From positions 85,536 to 149,535 of the forward strand of contig CANLZY010000015.1 in NCBI GenBank assembly GCA_947495685.1: a stretch of DNA of 64,000 nt. Direction: 5' to 3'. The notes beneath the pieces are model-generated. The model worked only from the letters and a program-made list of their open reading frames with translations, made no database searches and was not told where the DNA came from. Shown in pieces: positions 1 to 9,474 of the stretch. Made by a program: the position numbers and the translations under genes. Origin of the DNA: an uncultured Tropicimonas sp. GTDB taxonomy: Bacteria > Pseudomonadota > Alphaproteobacteria > Rhodobacterales > Rhodobacteraceae. Every line of letters begins with the position of its first letter. The stretch's first letter is position 1.

Positions 1-1176
1 TGCGATCTGAATGTCGCAGACTTCTATATCGCACTGCCCGCTTTCGCTTCGTGGAAGGGGACCGGGCTGCTGCCCCCCTAGGGCTGATGGCCAGTTGAAC
101 CGATCGTTGTTGAGGGTCCTCGAAATGGGGGCGTCGGCCAGTGGTGGGCGAGGGCGGCGATTGCGCCATTTCGGACTCGATGCAACCCTGCATCGGCCAC
201 CCGCTCTGGCCGCTGGCCGATAGCTGCACCTGGAGCACGCGCGGACGCGACTCCTACGAGACTTCGCTGTTGCCGCGGCGGTCCCTGGGTTTGAACACGC
301 GGCTCGAGGCGCTTTTCTCGGAGTTCGCAGCCGTTTGGAGCGACCCGTCCCTGTGGGCAGGCCCGCTGCGTGAAGTGTGTATCATGGGGCGATTGCGGAA
401 CGTGCGGCGCGGCGTCAAGGACGGGTGGCGACCGACGTCGAATACCTGATCGCACCGAGCCGCCCAAACGAGGACGCTTTCCCATCGGCACGTCACGCAG
501 GAGAAATCGCCGTTGCTTTGTCGGGGCGCCCGGTTTCGTAAACACGGAAGCAGCCGCACCGCTTGACTGGCGGCATGCGATTGACCGACGCCAACCTGAC
601 CACCTTGTCCCTGCATGCGGTCCGGCGCGTGCCCGATGGCAATTCTATCTGCCTCCCGATGTTCGGAGTGTCCGGGCGGGTCCCGGAGCACTGAAAGCTG
701 CCCACGGCAGCCCGGCCGGGAGCTCCGTGCGGCGATCGTCGATCGGACGTGCTCCAGTGGCGTTGGCACGGACTTGACGATGATCGCGCGAAGGTAAGGG
801 CTGGGCCTTGACGTCCGTTGTTCCCGGCGACGGATCTATCGGAGGCGACCTGGTCGCAGCTCAGGACGCCACTATCGTTACATGGACGGCAGACATGTCG
901 GTCGTGTCGACGACGCTGCATGCCGCGAGATCCGTTCCTCCAGAAGCATGCCCGCCGACATTTCCATGGCGTGCCCGAGGCTACAGCGGTAGGGTCTGGA
1001 CGAGGTTGGACCGGCAGCCCATGGTTGGTGTCCGTGGCGCGCCTTCGGTGATGCCATTCGGTCCATTGCCGGCGGCGTTTGGGGCGCCCTGTCGCTGAAG
1101 CCCGCGACCGAAGGATATGGGCCCGGACGGACGAGCGCCCGAAGGCAAGCCGGGGGAAATGGGGATAGCAGGCAGA
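1..1176. other. No recognisable gene
   Basis: This stretch upstream of the sulfotransferase has several overlapping open frames on both strands. None has a recognisable domain, a convincing ribosome-binding site or family-like composition. One plus-strand frame (about 374-810) stays readable across only a few stops and could be a decayed gene, but I cannot name a family for it. Treated as unassigned or decayed DNA. Confidence 0.5.
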
Positions 1177-1752
1177 ATGTCCAATTTTCGTCTGATGGAC
1201 CCGGATCTGATTCTTATCCATATTCCCAAGACCGGTGGGTCCACCATTCGCAACGCCATCTGGGAGAAATCCTACGAGGGGCCGGAGCAAGGTGGCTTTC
1301 GCCCTGAATGGGAAGGAATTCTGAAGGTCGCTATTGTCCGCCATCCGTTTGATCGATTGGCCTCGGGATATCGCGACTTCAGTCAATTGCGGGGGTACCG
1401 CAAAGGATTTTCTGCATTTCTCGAAACCGTCTGTGACGAGTCAATACCATTCGTCGAGCGTGGGCAAAGCGAACAGGTCAACATACGTCACCATATGTTG
1501 CCGCAAACCCATCCGTTCTATTGCCTCGAACATGCCGATATTGTTGCGCGGTTCGAAAACTACGAGGCAGAGGTTCGCCGGATATTGGCGTTGGTCGGGC
1601 GTGATATCGGGCCGCTGCCCCACAGGCGCCGAACCCGGGATGCGCCCTGGCACGAGTTGTTGGCCGAGCCTGGCCTGCGAGACATGGCAGCTGCGTTTCT
1701 GGCCGAGGATTTTCGGCAGTTGGGCTACAGCGCGGATGGTCCGATCCCATAG
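1177..1752 (+). CDS. Sulfotransferase family protein
   Basis: Predicted 191-residue PAPS-dependent sulfotransferase of the Sulfotransfer_2 type, which would move a sulfate group onto a glycan or another small acceptor. The 5'-phosphosulfate-binding loop is visible as HIPKTGGST (residues 15-23). The 3'-phosphate site is visible as VRHPFDRLASGY, with Arg55 and Ser63 in the expected places. The start at 1177 is preferred over an upstream in-frame ATG at 1117 because the conserved beta-strand and loop begin within about 10 residues of it. The protein is shorter than many relatives (about 200-250 residues). It converges on xthA with a 51-base gap. The acceptor cannot be told from sequence. Confidence 0.85.
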   Translation: MSNFRLMDPDLILIHIPKTGGSTIRNAIWEKSYEGPEQGGFRPEWEGILKVAIVRHPFDRLASGYRDFSQLRGYRKGFSAFLETVCDESIPFVERGQSEQVNIRHHMLPQTHPFYCLEHADIVARFENYEAEVRRILALVGRDIGPLPHRRRTRDAPWHELLAEPGLRDMAAAFLAEDFRQLGYSADGPIP

Positions 1753-1803
1753 ACGTCCCTGGAAACCGACCCAAACCGGCGCGTGCCATGTGCCGAAGGA
1801 CCG

Positions 1804-2586
1804 TCAGATTTCGAGTTCGATCCAGACCGGGACGTGGTCTGACGGTTTTGGGCGATTTCGGATATCCTTGTCGATCTGGCAGTCCCGCAGATGATCGGCG
1901 GCCTGGGGCGTCAGCAGGAAATGGTCAATGCGGATGCCATCGTTCCGGTCCCATGCACCGGCCTGATAGTCCCAGAAGGAATAGTGACCGGCGGCCTGAT
2001 TGCGAGCGCGAAAGGCCTCGGTGAAGCCCAGGTTGACGAGTTCGCGCCAGGCGCGACGACTTTCGGGGCGGGCCAGGGCATCTTCTTGCCAGACCTCTGG
2101 GCGGGCGGCATCCTCGTCCTGCGGAATGATATTGAAATCCCCTGCCATAAGGGCGGGTTCTTCCTGCAAAAGCAGTTGCTTGGCGCGCGCTTGTAACCTT
2201 TTCATCCAGGCAAGCTTGTAGTCGTATTTCGGCCCCGGAACCGGGTTTCCGTTCGGCAGGTACAGTCCGCAGATCCGCAGGGCCCCCGTGTTGCCGGTCA
2301 CCGTGGCTTCGATCCAGCGCGCCTGTTCGTCGGTGTCATCGCCCGGAAGGCCCCGGGTCACGTCTTCCAGCGGCAGCTTCGACAGGATGGCCACCCCGTT
2401 GAAGCCCTTTTGACCGTGCGTTTCGACGTTGTAGCCGCGGTCTTCGAACAACTCGCGCGGAAAGCCCTCGTCTACCGACTTGATCTCCTGCAGCAGGGCC
2501 ACGTCCGGCTGCGCCTCGTCCAGCCACTCACACAGCGCCGGGTGTCGCGCCTTGATGCCGTTGATGTTGAACGTTGCGATCTTCAC
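1804..2586 (-). CDS. xthA: Exodeoxyribonuclease III
   Basis: 260-residue endonuclease/exonuclease/phosphatase-fold enzyme that cleaves DNA at abasic sites and trims 3' ends in base excision repair. Family motifs are in order: the metal ligand Glu34 in LLQEIK, YLPNGN, GDFNI, RIDHFL and the C-terminal SDHVPV containing the catalytic Asp-His. Length matches bacterial ExoIII. The ATG at 2586 directly begins the conserved KIATFNING strand, so the start is secure. It is transcribed away from the 2587-2960 gap, in the same direction as erpA. Confidence 0.96.
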   Translation of the reverse strand: MKIATFNINGIKARHPALCEWLDEAQPDVALLQEIKSVDEGFPRELFEDRGYNVETHGQKGFNGVAILSKLPLEDVTRGLPGDDTDEQARWIEATVTGNTGALRICGLYLPNGNPVPGPKYDYKLAWMKRLQARAKQLLLQEEPALMAGDFNIIPQDEDAARPEVWQEDALARPESRRAWRELVNLGFTEAFRARNQAAGHYSFWDYQAGAWDRNDGIRIDHFLLTPQAADHLRDCQIDKDIRNRPKPSDHVPVWIELEI

Positions 2587-2960
2587 AGCATTGATTCCGT
2601 TATGAAAAAATTGAGCTTGGTTACCTGTTTAAGCTCTCGTATGGGGCAGGGTCAATGAGGTTGGCCAGCAGGTCGGATGCTGCAGCAGTGCCGTCTGTCG
2701 TGGTTCAGCGGGCACATCGGGCTGCACATACCATCGCGAGCCGCCTCTTAGGGTGGCCGGACGGCTCAGCGGTCGCAGCGGCCAAATCCAAAAGGGCCAG
2801 ACGGCCGACCCCGGCGGACCGTCAACCGAATGCGTGCCAATTCTTGCGCCAACGGACCTTGACGTCTTGCAAGTTGCAAGCGTCAGGGTCTGCCTGAACG
2901 TTCTTTCGGGTTCGTCCGGACGGCATGCCGATGGGGCGAGAATATTTTTTTATCAGCCTG
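2587..2960. other. Intergenic gap between xthA and erpA, no gene seen
   Basis: 374 bases with no supported coding region. It must carry the xthA promoter (minus strand) and the 3' end of the erpA transcript. A run of seven T on the plus strand (about 2945-2951) lies just beyond the erpA stop, but I see no strong hairpin beside it. Confidence 0.5.
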
Positions 2961-3284
2961 TTACATCGAAAAGCTGATGCCGCAGCCGCAGGATGAACTG
3001 GCGTTCGGATTGTCGACAACGAACCGCGCACCGATCAACTCTTCGGTGAAGTCGATGGTGGCGTTTTCGAGGAACGGCAGCGAAACGGTATCGACGATGA
3101 CCATTTGTCCCTGATGCTCCAGCACCAGGTCGCCATCGGCGGGCTCGTCCAGCGTGATCTCGTATTGAAAACCCGAGCATCCGCCGCCCTCCACGGCGAC
3201 GCGGAGCGCTTTCGGGGCGGCCTCGATCTCGGCCAGGCGCGCATAAGCGCGGTCGGTCACTTTTGGTGGCAGGGTCAAGTCCAT
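2961..3284 (-). CDS. erpA: A-type iron-sulfur carrier, ErpA/IscA family
   Basis: 107-residue HesB/IscA-like carrier that receives Fe-S clusters from the SUF scaffold and passes them to apo-enzymes. The three cluster-ligating cysteines are present: Cys36 in GGGCSGF and Cys99/Cys101 in the C-terminal SCGCG. The start at 3284 gives the usual family length; the much longer open frame upstream is antisense to dgt. It diverges from dgt with a 78-base gap. The A-type carrier often found at the end of suf operons is not seen beside sufS in this window, so this is the only one here. ErpA is preferred over SufA from the neighbourhood (xthA, dgt), but the subfamily call is inference. Confidence 0.9.
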   Translation of the reverse strand: MDLTLPPKVTDRAYARLAEIEAAPKALRVAVEGGGCSGFQYEITLDEPADGDLVLEHQGQMVIVDTVSLPFLENATIDFTEELIGARFVVDNPNASSSCGCGISFSM

Positions 3285-3362
3285 GATATGCCTCAATTGG
3301 CTCGTCGCATTCCGGTTATCAACAGGATATATGGCGGCAAGAACGGCACAACAAGGATTCCC

Positions 3363-4505
3363 ATGGAACTGGCCCCCTATGCCTGCGCGCCCCAGTTCAG
3401 CCGAGGTCGGCTGCACGATGAAGCCCTCAGCACCTTTCGCTCGCCTTTTCAGAGGGATCGGGACCGGGTTATCCATTCGTCGGCCTTTCGGCGCCTGAAA
3501 CACAAAACCCAAGTCTTCGTCGAACACGAGGGCGATTACTTCCGCACCCGGCTGACACATTCGATCGAGGTGGCCCAGGTTGCGCGGACGATTGCGGGAA
3601 CGCTGAACCTGAACCAGGAGCTGACCGAGGCCGTGGCGCTGGCCCATGATCTGGGTCACACCCCGTTCGGTCACACGGGCGAAGAGGCGCTGCACGCGCT
3701 GATGGCGCCGCATGGCGGGTTCGATCACAACGCACAGGCGATCCGGATCGTCACGTCGCTGGAACGGCATTATGCCGGGTTCGACGGGCTGAACCTGACC
3801 TGGGAGGCGCTTGAAGGCATCGCCAAGCACAACGGCCCGGTCGAAGGGCCGCTGCCCTATGGCCTGGCAGAGTACAACGACCTCCACGACCTGGAACTGC
3901 ACACCCATGCCAGTGCGGAAGCGCAGGTTGCCGCGCTGTCGGACGATATTGCCTACAACAACCATGACCTGATGGATGGGCTGCGGGCTGGCCTGTTCAC
4001 CGATGCCGATGTCGCCACCTTGCCGATCGTCGGACCGGCCTACGACGAGGTTGATGCGCTTTGGCCCGGTCTGGAGCTGTCCCGTCGACGCCACGAGGCC
4101 CTGCGACGGGTCTTTGGGGTGATGGTGACCGATGTCATCGACACCTCGCGTCGGCGGTTGAAGGAGGCGGCCGCGGACTCGGCCCAGCAGATCCGCGACC
4201 TTGGACGACCGGTGATCGGGTTCTCGCCCGAAGTCCTGCTGCAATTGGACGAGATCCGGGCCTTCCTCTTTGCCCGCATGTACCGGGCACCGATGGTGAT
4301 GGCAGAGCGCGAACGGGTGACGAAGGTGGTGGAAAACCTGTTCCCGCTGTTCATGCGAAACCCTGACCTGCTGCCGGTGAACTGGCAACAGGAAGTGGGG
4401 CAGGCGCGCGGTGCGACGGCTCTTGCGCGCATTGTGGCCGACTACGTTGCCGGCATGACGGACCGGTTTGCGCTTCAGGAACACGCGCGCCTGTTTGGCG
4501 GGTAA
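3363..4505 (+). CDS. dgt: dGTP triphosphohydrolase-like protein
   Basis: 380-residue HD-superfamily protein of the Dgt type, which hydrolyses dNTPs to deoxynucleosides and triphosphate. The metal-binding histidines and aspartates lie in RLTHSIEVAQVAR and in LAHDLGHTPFGHTGE. An N-terminal FRSPFQRDRDRVIHSSAFRR segment is typical of the family. The ATG at 3363 is chosen because translation upstream overlaps erpA antisense and lacks conservation. It diverges from erpA. Members shorter than E. coli Dgt (about 500 residues) are often labelled dGTP triphosphohydrolase-like, so substrate preference is uncertain. Confidence 0.92.
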   Translation: MELAPYACAPQFSRGRLHDEALSTFRSPFQRDRDRVIHSSAFRRLKHKTQVFVEHEGDYFRTRLTHSIEVAQVARTIAGTLNLNQELTEAVALAHDLGHTPFGHTGEEALHALMAPHGGFDHNAQAIRIVTSLERHYAGFDGLNLTWEALEGIAKHNGPVEGPLPYGLAEYNDLHDLELHTHASAEAQVAALSDDIAYNNHDLMDGLRAGLFTDADVATLPIVGPAYDEVDALWPGLELSRRRHEALRRVFGVMVTDVIDTSRRRLKEAAADSAQQIRDLGRPVIGFSPEVLLQLDEIRAFLFARMYRAPMVMAERERVTKVVENLFPLFMRNPDLLPVNWQQEVGQARGATALARIVADYVAGMTDRFALQEHARLFGG

Positions 4506-4717
4506 CCCGGCGGCGCGCCTTCGGCGCATTCCGTCTGGCACTCCGTGCGGTAGGCACCCGGTGCCGAGGGCATCGCGATGCCAGGGCGGCGATGCCTGCA
4601 GATGTCGGTGCAGCATGACATTGCACTTGACCCTTCGGCGGATCCCTGACCCGTTGGGCTGGTGCGGGGATTTCCCCGGCCCTTTACAGTTGATCATAAC
4701 GACGGACGGAGACGAAC
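4506..4717. repeat. Cluster of short GC-rich inverted repeats
   Basis: The 212 bases between dgt and the antiporter contain several small palindromes in a row, for example GCGCC-TTC-GGCGC just after the dgt stop and GGCATC-GCGATGCC nearby. They resemble the short hairpins found after other genes in this window (about 32005-32110 and 37443-37579). They probably act in transcript termination or stability, and no gene is seen. Confidence 0.45.
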
Positions 4718-6520
4718 ATGACCGCGGCGGAAACTGGGGCGCTTTCCCCTGAAATCGCGTTTGCCGTGATTGGCGTGCTGGGGGTTGGGGCGCAATGGCT
4801 CGCATGGCAATTGAGACTGCCCGGCATCGTGATGATGCTGGTGGCCGGATTGATTGTCGGGCCGGGGCTGGGGCTGATGGTGCCGGCGCGGGATATCGGG
4901 CCGCTGGTCGAACCGATGATCGCGGTTGCGGTGGCGATCATCCTGTTCGAGGGCGGGATGACTCTCAATCTTCACGGATTGCGGGACGCTGCCAAGGGCG
5001 TCAAGCGCCTCGTCCTGGTCGGAGCGCCATTGGGCTGGGCGCTGTCGGCCGCCGCGCTGCACTATGTGGCAGGGCTGGGATGGGCCGCTGCGTCCGTGTT
5101 CGGCGGCATCATGATCGTCACCGGCCCGACCGTTATCGCACCCTTGTTGCGGCAGGCCCGGTTGGCCCGGCGGCCGGCGGTGATGTTGCAATGGGAGGCG
5201 ATCGTCAACGACCCGATCGGCGCGTTGGCGGCGGTCCTGGCCTTTACGCTGCTGGTCGAGTTCCAGGATGGTTTCAGTCTCGACGGGTCCCTGCTGTTGC
5301 TGATGCTGGGGTTCGCGGTGGCCGCCGGAATTGGATGGGGCGCGGGCAAGAGCGTCGTTCAGGCCTTTCGGGGGGCCTATGTCCCCGAATACATGAAGGT
5401 GCCGGTGCTGTTCGTCACCGTTCTGGCGGTCTTTGTCGGTTCCAACGTGATCGCCCATGAGAGCGGCCTATTGGCCGTGACATTGATGGGGATCGTGATT
5501 GCCAATTCGAACCTGCCGTCTTTCTCGGAGCTTCGCCGGTTCAAGGAGCATGCGACGCTGCTGTTGGTGTCGGGCGTCTTCATCCTGCTGGCAGCCTCGA
5601 TGGACTTTGGGTCCCTGGAATTGCTGAGCTGGCGGTCGCTGGCGTTTCTGGCAGTGGTGGTGCTGGTCGTGCGTCCTGCGACTGTACTTCTGTCGCTTAT
5701 GGGCACCGGGTTGCCATGGAATGAACGACTGCTGGTGGCCTTCACCGGCCCGCGCGGCGTTGTGCTGGTCGCGGTGGCCGGTCTGTTTGGCGAAAAGCTC
5801 GTGGGGCTCGGGATCGAGGACGGCCACAAGATCGTGCCGCTGGCCTTTGCGCTGGTGGCGACGACAGTGGTGCTGCATGGATTCACGCTCGCGCCCATCG
5901 CGCGGGCACTGGGGCTGGCCGGAACCGATACTCCGGGGTTGCTGATCGTCGGCGGCTCGCGCTTTGCCACGGCCCTGGGGGAGACCTGTCAATCCTTGAA
6001 GGTGCCCGTTCTTGTGACGGACCGGAACTATTCCCGTCTGCGCGGGGCGCGCGAGATCGGATTGAGCACCTACTACGGCGATATCCTGTCGGAAGGCGCC
6101 GAACACGGTGTGGAACTGGTCAGCTATGGGGTCGTTCTGGCGGCGACGGAAAACGATGCCTACAACACCCTTGTGGCGACGGACTTCGCCCATGAATTCG
6201 GCCGCGACAATGCCTTTCAGGTGACCCGGGACGAGACGTCGTCCGGTCGCCACACCTTGCCGAGCACGTTGGGGGGCAGATCCATCGGGCGCGCCGTGGG
6301 GGTCGCCGAGCTGAACCGGCTGATCATGGCAGGCTGGGAAGTGAAAGCGACCGGCCTGACGGAGGAATTCGGGTTGGAGGACTGGCGAAACACCCATCCC
6401 GACGGCTTCCTGCTGGGGCGTCTGGATGCAAGCGGGTTGAAATTGATGGCCGATGACGCAGAGTTCCGCGCCACCGCAGGGACCCGGCTGATCGCCATGA
6501 CGCCCCCCGTCGCGGTCTGA
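4718..6520 (+). CDS. Cation:proton antiporter, CPA1 (NhaP-type) with C-terminal nucleotide-binding domain
   Basis: 600-residue inner-membrane antiporter exchanging Na+ or K+ for H+. Roughly the first 400 residues form about 12 hydrophobic segments of the Na_H_Exchanger fold, including FEGGMTL and an ...EAIVNDPIGAL... segment with the ND pair typical of this family. The C-terminal part (about 405-500, starting LLIVGGSRFA) looks like a TrkA-N/Rossmann regulatory domain. Family knowledge suggests a role in pH and ion homeostasis in a marine organism. No subunits lie nearby, so it is a stand-alone transporter. The ion specificity is not evident. Confidence 0.9.
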   Translation: MTAAETGALSPEIAFAVIGVLGVGAQWLAWQLRLPGIVMMLVAGLIVGPGLGLMVPARDIGPLVEPMIAVAVAIILFEGGMTLNLHGLRDAAKGVKRLVLVGAPLGWALSAAALHYVAGLGWAAASVFGGIMIVTGPTVIAPLLRQARLARRPAVMLQWEAIVNDPIGALAAVLAFTLLVEFQDGFSLDGSLLLLMLGFAVAAGIGWGAGKSVVQAFRGAYVPEYMKVPVLFVTVLAVFVGSNVIAHESGLLAVTLMGIVIANSNLPSFSELRRFKEHATLLLVSGVFILLAASMDFGSLELLSWRSLAFLAVVVLVVRPATVLLSLMGTGLPWNERLLVAFTGPRGVVLVAVAGLFGEKLVGLGIEDGHKIVPLAFALVATTVVLHGFTLAPIARALGLAGTDTPGLLIVGGSRFATALGETCQSLKVPVLVTDRNYSRLRGAREIGLSTYYGDILSEGAEHGVELVSYGVVLAATENDAYNTLVATDFAHEFGRDNAFQVTRDETSSGRHTLPSTLGGRSIGRAVGVAELNRLIMAGWEVKATGLTEEFGLEDWRNTHPDGFLLGRLDASGLKLMADDAEFRATAGTRLIAMTPPVAV

Positions 6521-6583
6521 GCGGCCATTGACGCCGCACACCTCCATGATACACCGCCCGGCAACGCCAGTGGAGCCCATGAC

Positions 6584-8329
6584 ATGAACATCTATGCTGA
6601 TATCCACGCCCTCGTGATCGACGCCCTGAGCCGCATCGTTTCGGAGGGCGGTCTGCCTGAAGGTCTCGATTTTGCCAATGTCGCGGTGGAACCGCCCCGC
6701 GATGCGGCGCATGGCGACATGGCAACCAATGCCGCGATGGTTCTGGCCAAGCCGGCCAAAATGAACCCGCGCGCCATCGCTGAACTGCTGGCCGACAAGC
6801 TGCGCGCCGATGCGCGGATCGAGACAGCCGACATCGCCGGGCCAGGGTTCCTGAACCTGCGGCTGGCCGGGCCGGTCTGGGCCGAGGTGACGCGCGAGGT
6901 TCTGGTTGGTGGCGGCGAGTACGGGCGCTCGACGCTGGGCCAGGGCAAGCGGATGAACGTCGAATACGTTTCGGCCAACCCGACCGGGCCGCTGCATGTC
7001 GGCCACACCCGGGGTGCGGTGTTCGGCGACGCGCTGGCCTCTCTCCTGGCCTTTTCGGGCTATGACGTGACGCGCGAATACTACATCAACGATGGTGGTG
7101 CGCAGGTCGATGTGCTGGCCCGATCGGTGTACCTGCGATACCTCGAAGCCCACGGGCAGGAGGTTGCCTTCGAAGACGGCACCTATCCCGGCGACTACCT
7201 GATCGCGGTCGGCGAAGCGCTGAAGGACAAGGTTGGCGATGCCTATGTCGGGCAGCCGGAATCCGTCTGGCTGGAGGAGATCCGCAACTACGCCACCGAT
7301 GCGATGATGGATCTGATCCGTGCGGATCTGGCATCCCTTGGCGTCGAGATGGACCTGTTCTATTCGGAAAAATCGCTCTATGGCACGGGGCGGATCGAGG
7401 CCGCGCTGGCGGCGCTGGAGGCCAAGGGGCTGATCTACGAAGGCGTTCTGGAGCCGCCCAAGGGCAAGAAGCCTGAAGATTGGGAACCGCGCGAACAGAC
7501 CCTGTTCCGCTCTACCGAGCATGGCGACGACGTTGATCGCCCGGTCAAGAAATCCGACGGCGGCTGGACCTATTTCGCCCCTGACATTGCCTATCATTAT
7601 GACAAGGTGGAGCGCGGCTTTGATGCCCTGATCGACGTCTTTGGCGCCGACCACGGTGGCTATGTCAAGCGGATGAAGGCGGCGGTTTCGGCGCTCTCGG
7701 ACGGGCGCGTGCCGCTTGACGTCAAGTTGACCCAGCTGGTCAAGCTCTACAAGAACGGTGAACCGTTCAAGATGTCCAAGCGGGCAGGGACCTTCGTGAC
7801 CCTGCGCGACGTGGTCGATCAGGTTGGACCCGATGTGACGCGGTTCGTGATGCTGACCCGCAAGAACGACGCGCCGCTGGACTTCGATTTTGACAAGGTG
7901 CTGGAACAGTCCAAGGACAATCCGGTGTTCTACGTGCAATACGCCCATGCCCGGATCAAGTCGGTGCTGCGCAAGGCGGTCGAGGCCGGGGTTGCGGTGG
8001 ATGACGCGACGCTGGCAGCAGCCGACCTGTCAGGCATGACGCATCCGTCGGAGGTGGCCGTGGCGGCGAAATTGGCCGAATGGCCTCGCCTTTTGGAGAT
8101 CGCGGCCCGCACGCACGAGCCTCACCGGGTCGCGTTCTACCTGTATGAACTGTCGGGTTTGCTGCATGCGTTGTGGAACAAGGGCAACGAAGTCCCCAGC
8201 CTGCGGTTCCTTCAGGAGGGCGATACGGCCACGACTCAGGCAAAAATCGCCCTTGCGCGCGCAGTGTCCGTTGTGATTTCCACCGGTCTTGGTATCTTGG
8301 GCGTGACCCCAGTCGAAGAAATGCGCTGA
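6584..8329 (+). CDS. argS: Arginyl-tRNA synthetase
   Basis: 581-residue class I aminoacyl-tRNA synthetase charging tRNA-Arg. The HIGH signature reads HVGH (near residue 138, within [13 protein letters not shown]) and the KMSKS loop reads KMSKR (near residue 396, within [12 protein letters not shown]). The N-terminal Arg_tRNA_synt_N domain and the C-terminal DALR anticodon-binding domain (ending [11 protein letters not shown]) are complete. It starts a co-directional group with the SPOR-domain gene, nagZ, scpA and scpB. A tRNA-Arg(CCG) gene lies far downstream at 60372. Confidence 0.97.
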   Translation: MNIYADIHALVIDALSRIVSEGGLPEGLDFANVAVEPPRDAAHGDMATNAAMVLAKPAKMNPRAIAELLADKLRADARIETADIAGPGFLNLRLAGPVWAEVTREVLVGGGEYGRSTLGQGKRMNVEYVSANPTGPLHVGHTRGAVFGDALASLLAFSGYDVTREYYINDGGAQVDVLARSVYLRYLEAHGQEVAFEDGTYPGDYLIAVGEALKDKVGDAYVGQPESVWLEEIRNYATDAMMDLIRADLASLGVEMDLFYSEKSLYGTGRIEAALAALEAKGLIYEGVLEPPKGKKPEDWEPREQTLFRSTEHGDDVDRPVKKSDGGWTYFAPDIAYHYDKVERGFDALIDVFGADHGGYVKRMKAAVSALSDGRVPLDVKLTQLVKLYKNGEPFKMSKRAGTFVTLRDVVDQVGPDVTRFVMLTRKNDAPLDFDFDKVLEQSKDNPVFYVQYAHARIKSVLRKAVEAGVAVDDATLAAADLSGMTHPSEVAVAAKLAEWPRLLEIAARTHEPHRVAFYLYELSGLLHALWNKGNEVPSLRFLQEGDTATTQAKIALARAVSVVISTGLGILGVTPVEEMR

Positions 8330-8424
8330 TCAACGGCGTGCGTGGGGCACCTTGGCAGGCAAGACCCCGCGCAGATCCTCCGGTTTCGGTGGCTCCCCGC
8401 GCGGGATGACAAGCGAGGCGGAGC

Positions 8425-9474
8425 ATGATGGACCCGGCAAATGGTCAGGGGACTGGGGCGGTGCGGGCGTCCCATGGACCCGACAAGATACAATTATATC
8501 CAGATAGCGGCGCCGATGCCGACTATCAGGTCAGACCACCGGGCAGGGCGCGGTTGTTCTTTCACGCGACGGGCGCGGTTCTGTCGCTGTCTCTGATCGG
8601 CATGGGCGGCTGGTGGGGCTACAAGCAGATCATGCGCGACATGCATGGCGTGCCGGTTGTACGGGCGCTGGAAGGCCCGATGCGCATTGCCCCCGACGAT
8701 CCCGGTGGGTTGGTGGCCAACCATGCCGGTCTGTCGGTGAATGCCGTGCAGGCGATTGGTGTGGCGTCGGCCCCTGAAGCCAGCCTGATCCTCGCCCCCG
8801 AACCGATTTCCCTGACCGATGATGATCTGCCCGCGTCCGAGTTGGCGCCGGCCAAGCCCGAGACGACGACCCTTGCGACCAACGAAGAAGCTGACGACGC
8901 CGAATTGGTGCTCGCGGACCCGGTGGAACCGCAGGCTGCGAGTCTGACCGAGGACGTCCCGCCGTCTGACCCGGTGTCGCGCGCGCTGGCCTTGGCCGAG
9001 GCCACGACCGCTGGGGCCGTGCCGCTGTCCGAGCCGGCGGTCGAGGGAATCGAGGCCGCCGTCGAGACTGCCGCGCTGGCTGGGCCGGTTGGCCCCGGGT
9101 TGCCACGCTCTCCTCGACCGGCGCCGCGCCCGGCCCGATCCGCGGTGCCAATCTCCGCGCCTGCGATCTCGGCGCAGCCGACTGTTGCCGTTCCGGTTGC
9201 GCTCGATGCGTCTACCGTTCCTGCTGGTACCCGGCTGGTGCAACTGGGGGCGTTTGACTCGCCCGAAGACGCAACGACCGCCTGGACCGGGATCGCCAAC
9301 CGGTTCGATACTCTGATGGAAGACAAGCAGAAGATCATTCTGGAGGCCACGGCTGGTGGCCGCAGCTTCTGGCGATTGCGGGCAATGGGCTTTGCCGATC
9401 TGTCCGAGGCGCGGCGGTTCTGCGCTGCGCTGGTCGCCGAACGGACCGATTGCATCCCGGTGGTCGCACGGTGA
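8425..9474 (+). CDS. SPOR-domain membrane protein
   Basis: 349-residue protein with a short cytoplasmic N-terminus, one membrane segment (about residues 53-72, rich in Leu/Gly and ending GGWWGYK), a long Pro/Ala/Glu-rich periplasmic linker, and a C-terminal SPOR domain from about residue 270 (RLVQLGAFDSPEDA...). SPOR domains bind denuded glycan strands of septal peptidoglycan, so a division or cell-wall role is likely. The end overlaps the nagZ start in a GTGA arrangement, linking it to peptidoglycan recycling. The exact role is not evident. Confidence 0.88.
   Translation: MMDPANGQGTGAVRASHGPDKIQLYPDSGADADYQVRPPGRARLFFHATGAVLSLSLIGMGGWWGYKQIMRDMHGVPVVRALEGPMRIAPDDPGGLVANHAGLSVNAVQAIGVASAPEASLILAPEPISLTDDDLPASELAPAKPETTTLATNEEADDAELVLADPVEPQAASLTEDVPPSDPVSRALALAEATTAGAVPLSEPAVEGIEAAVETAALAGPVGPGLPRSPRPAPRPARSAVPISAPAISAQPTVAVPVALDASTVPAGTRLVQLGAFDSPEDATTAWTGIANRFDTLMEDKQKIILEATAGGRSFWRLRAMGFADLSEARRFCAALVAERTDCIPVVAR

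Noticed and set aside
2601..2657. Tiny 18-codon open frame beginning MKKLSLV
   Set aside because: Too short, with no ribosome-binding site and no similarity; it overlaps the probable xthA promoter.
2961..4805. A 614-codon minus-strand open frame covering erpA and dgt
   Set aside because: Only the last 107 codons encode a known protein (ErpA-like); the rest is the antisense of dgt and has no family features.
5468..7948. An 826-codon minus-strand open frame
   Set aside because: It is antisense to the antiporter and argS, with His/Gln/Arg-rich content typical of shadow frames in GC-rich genes.
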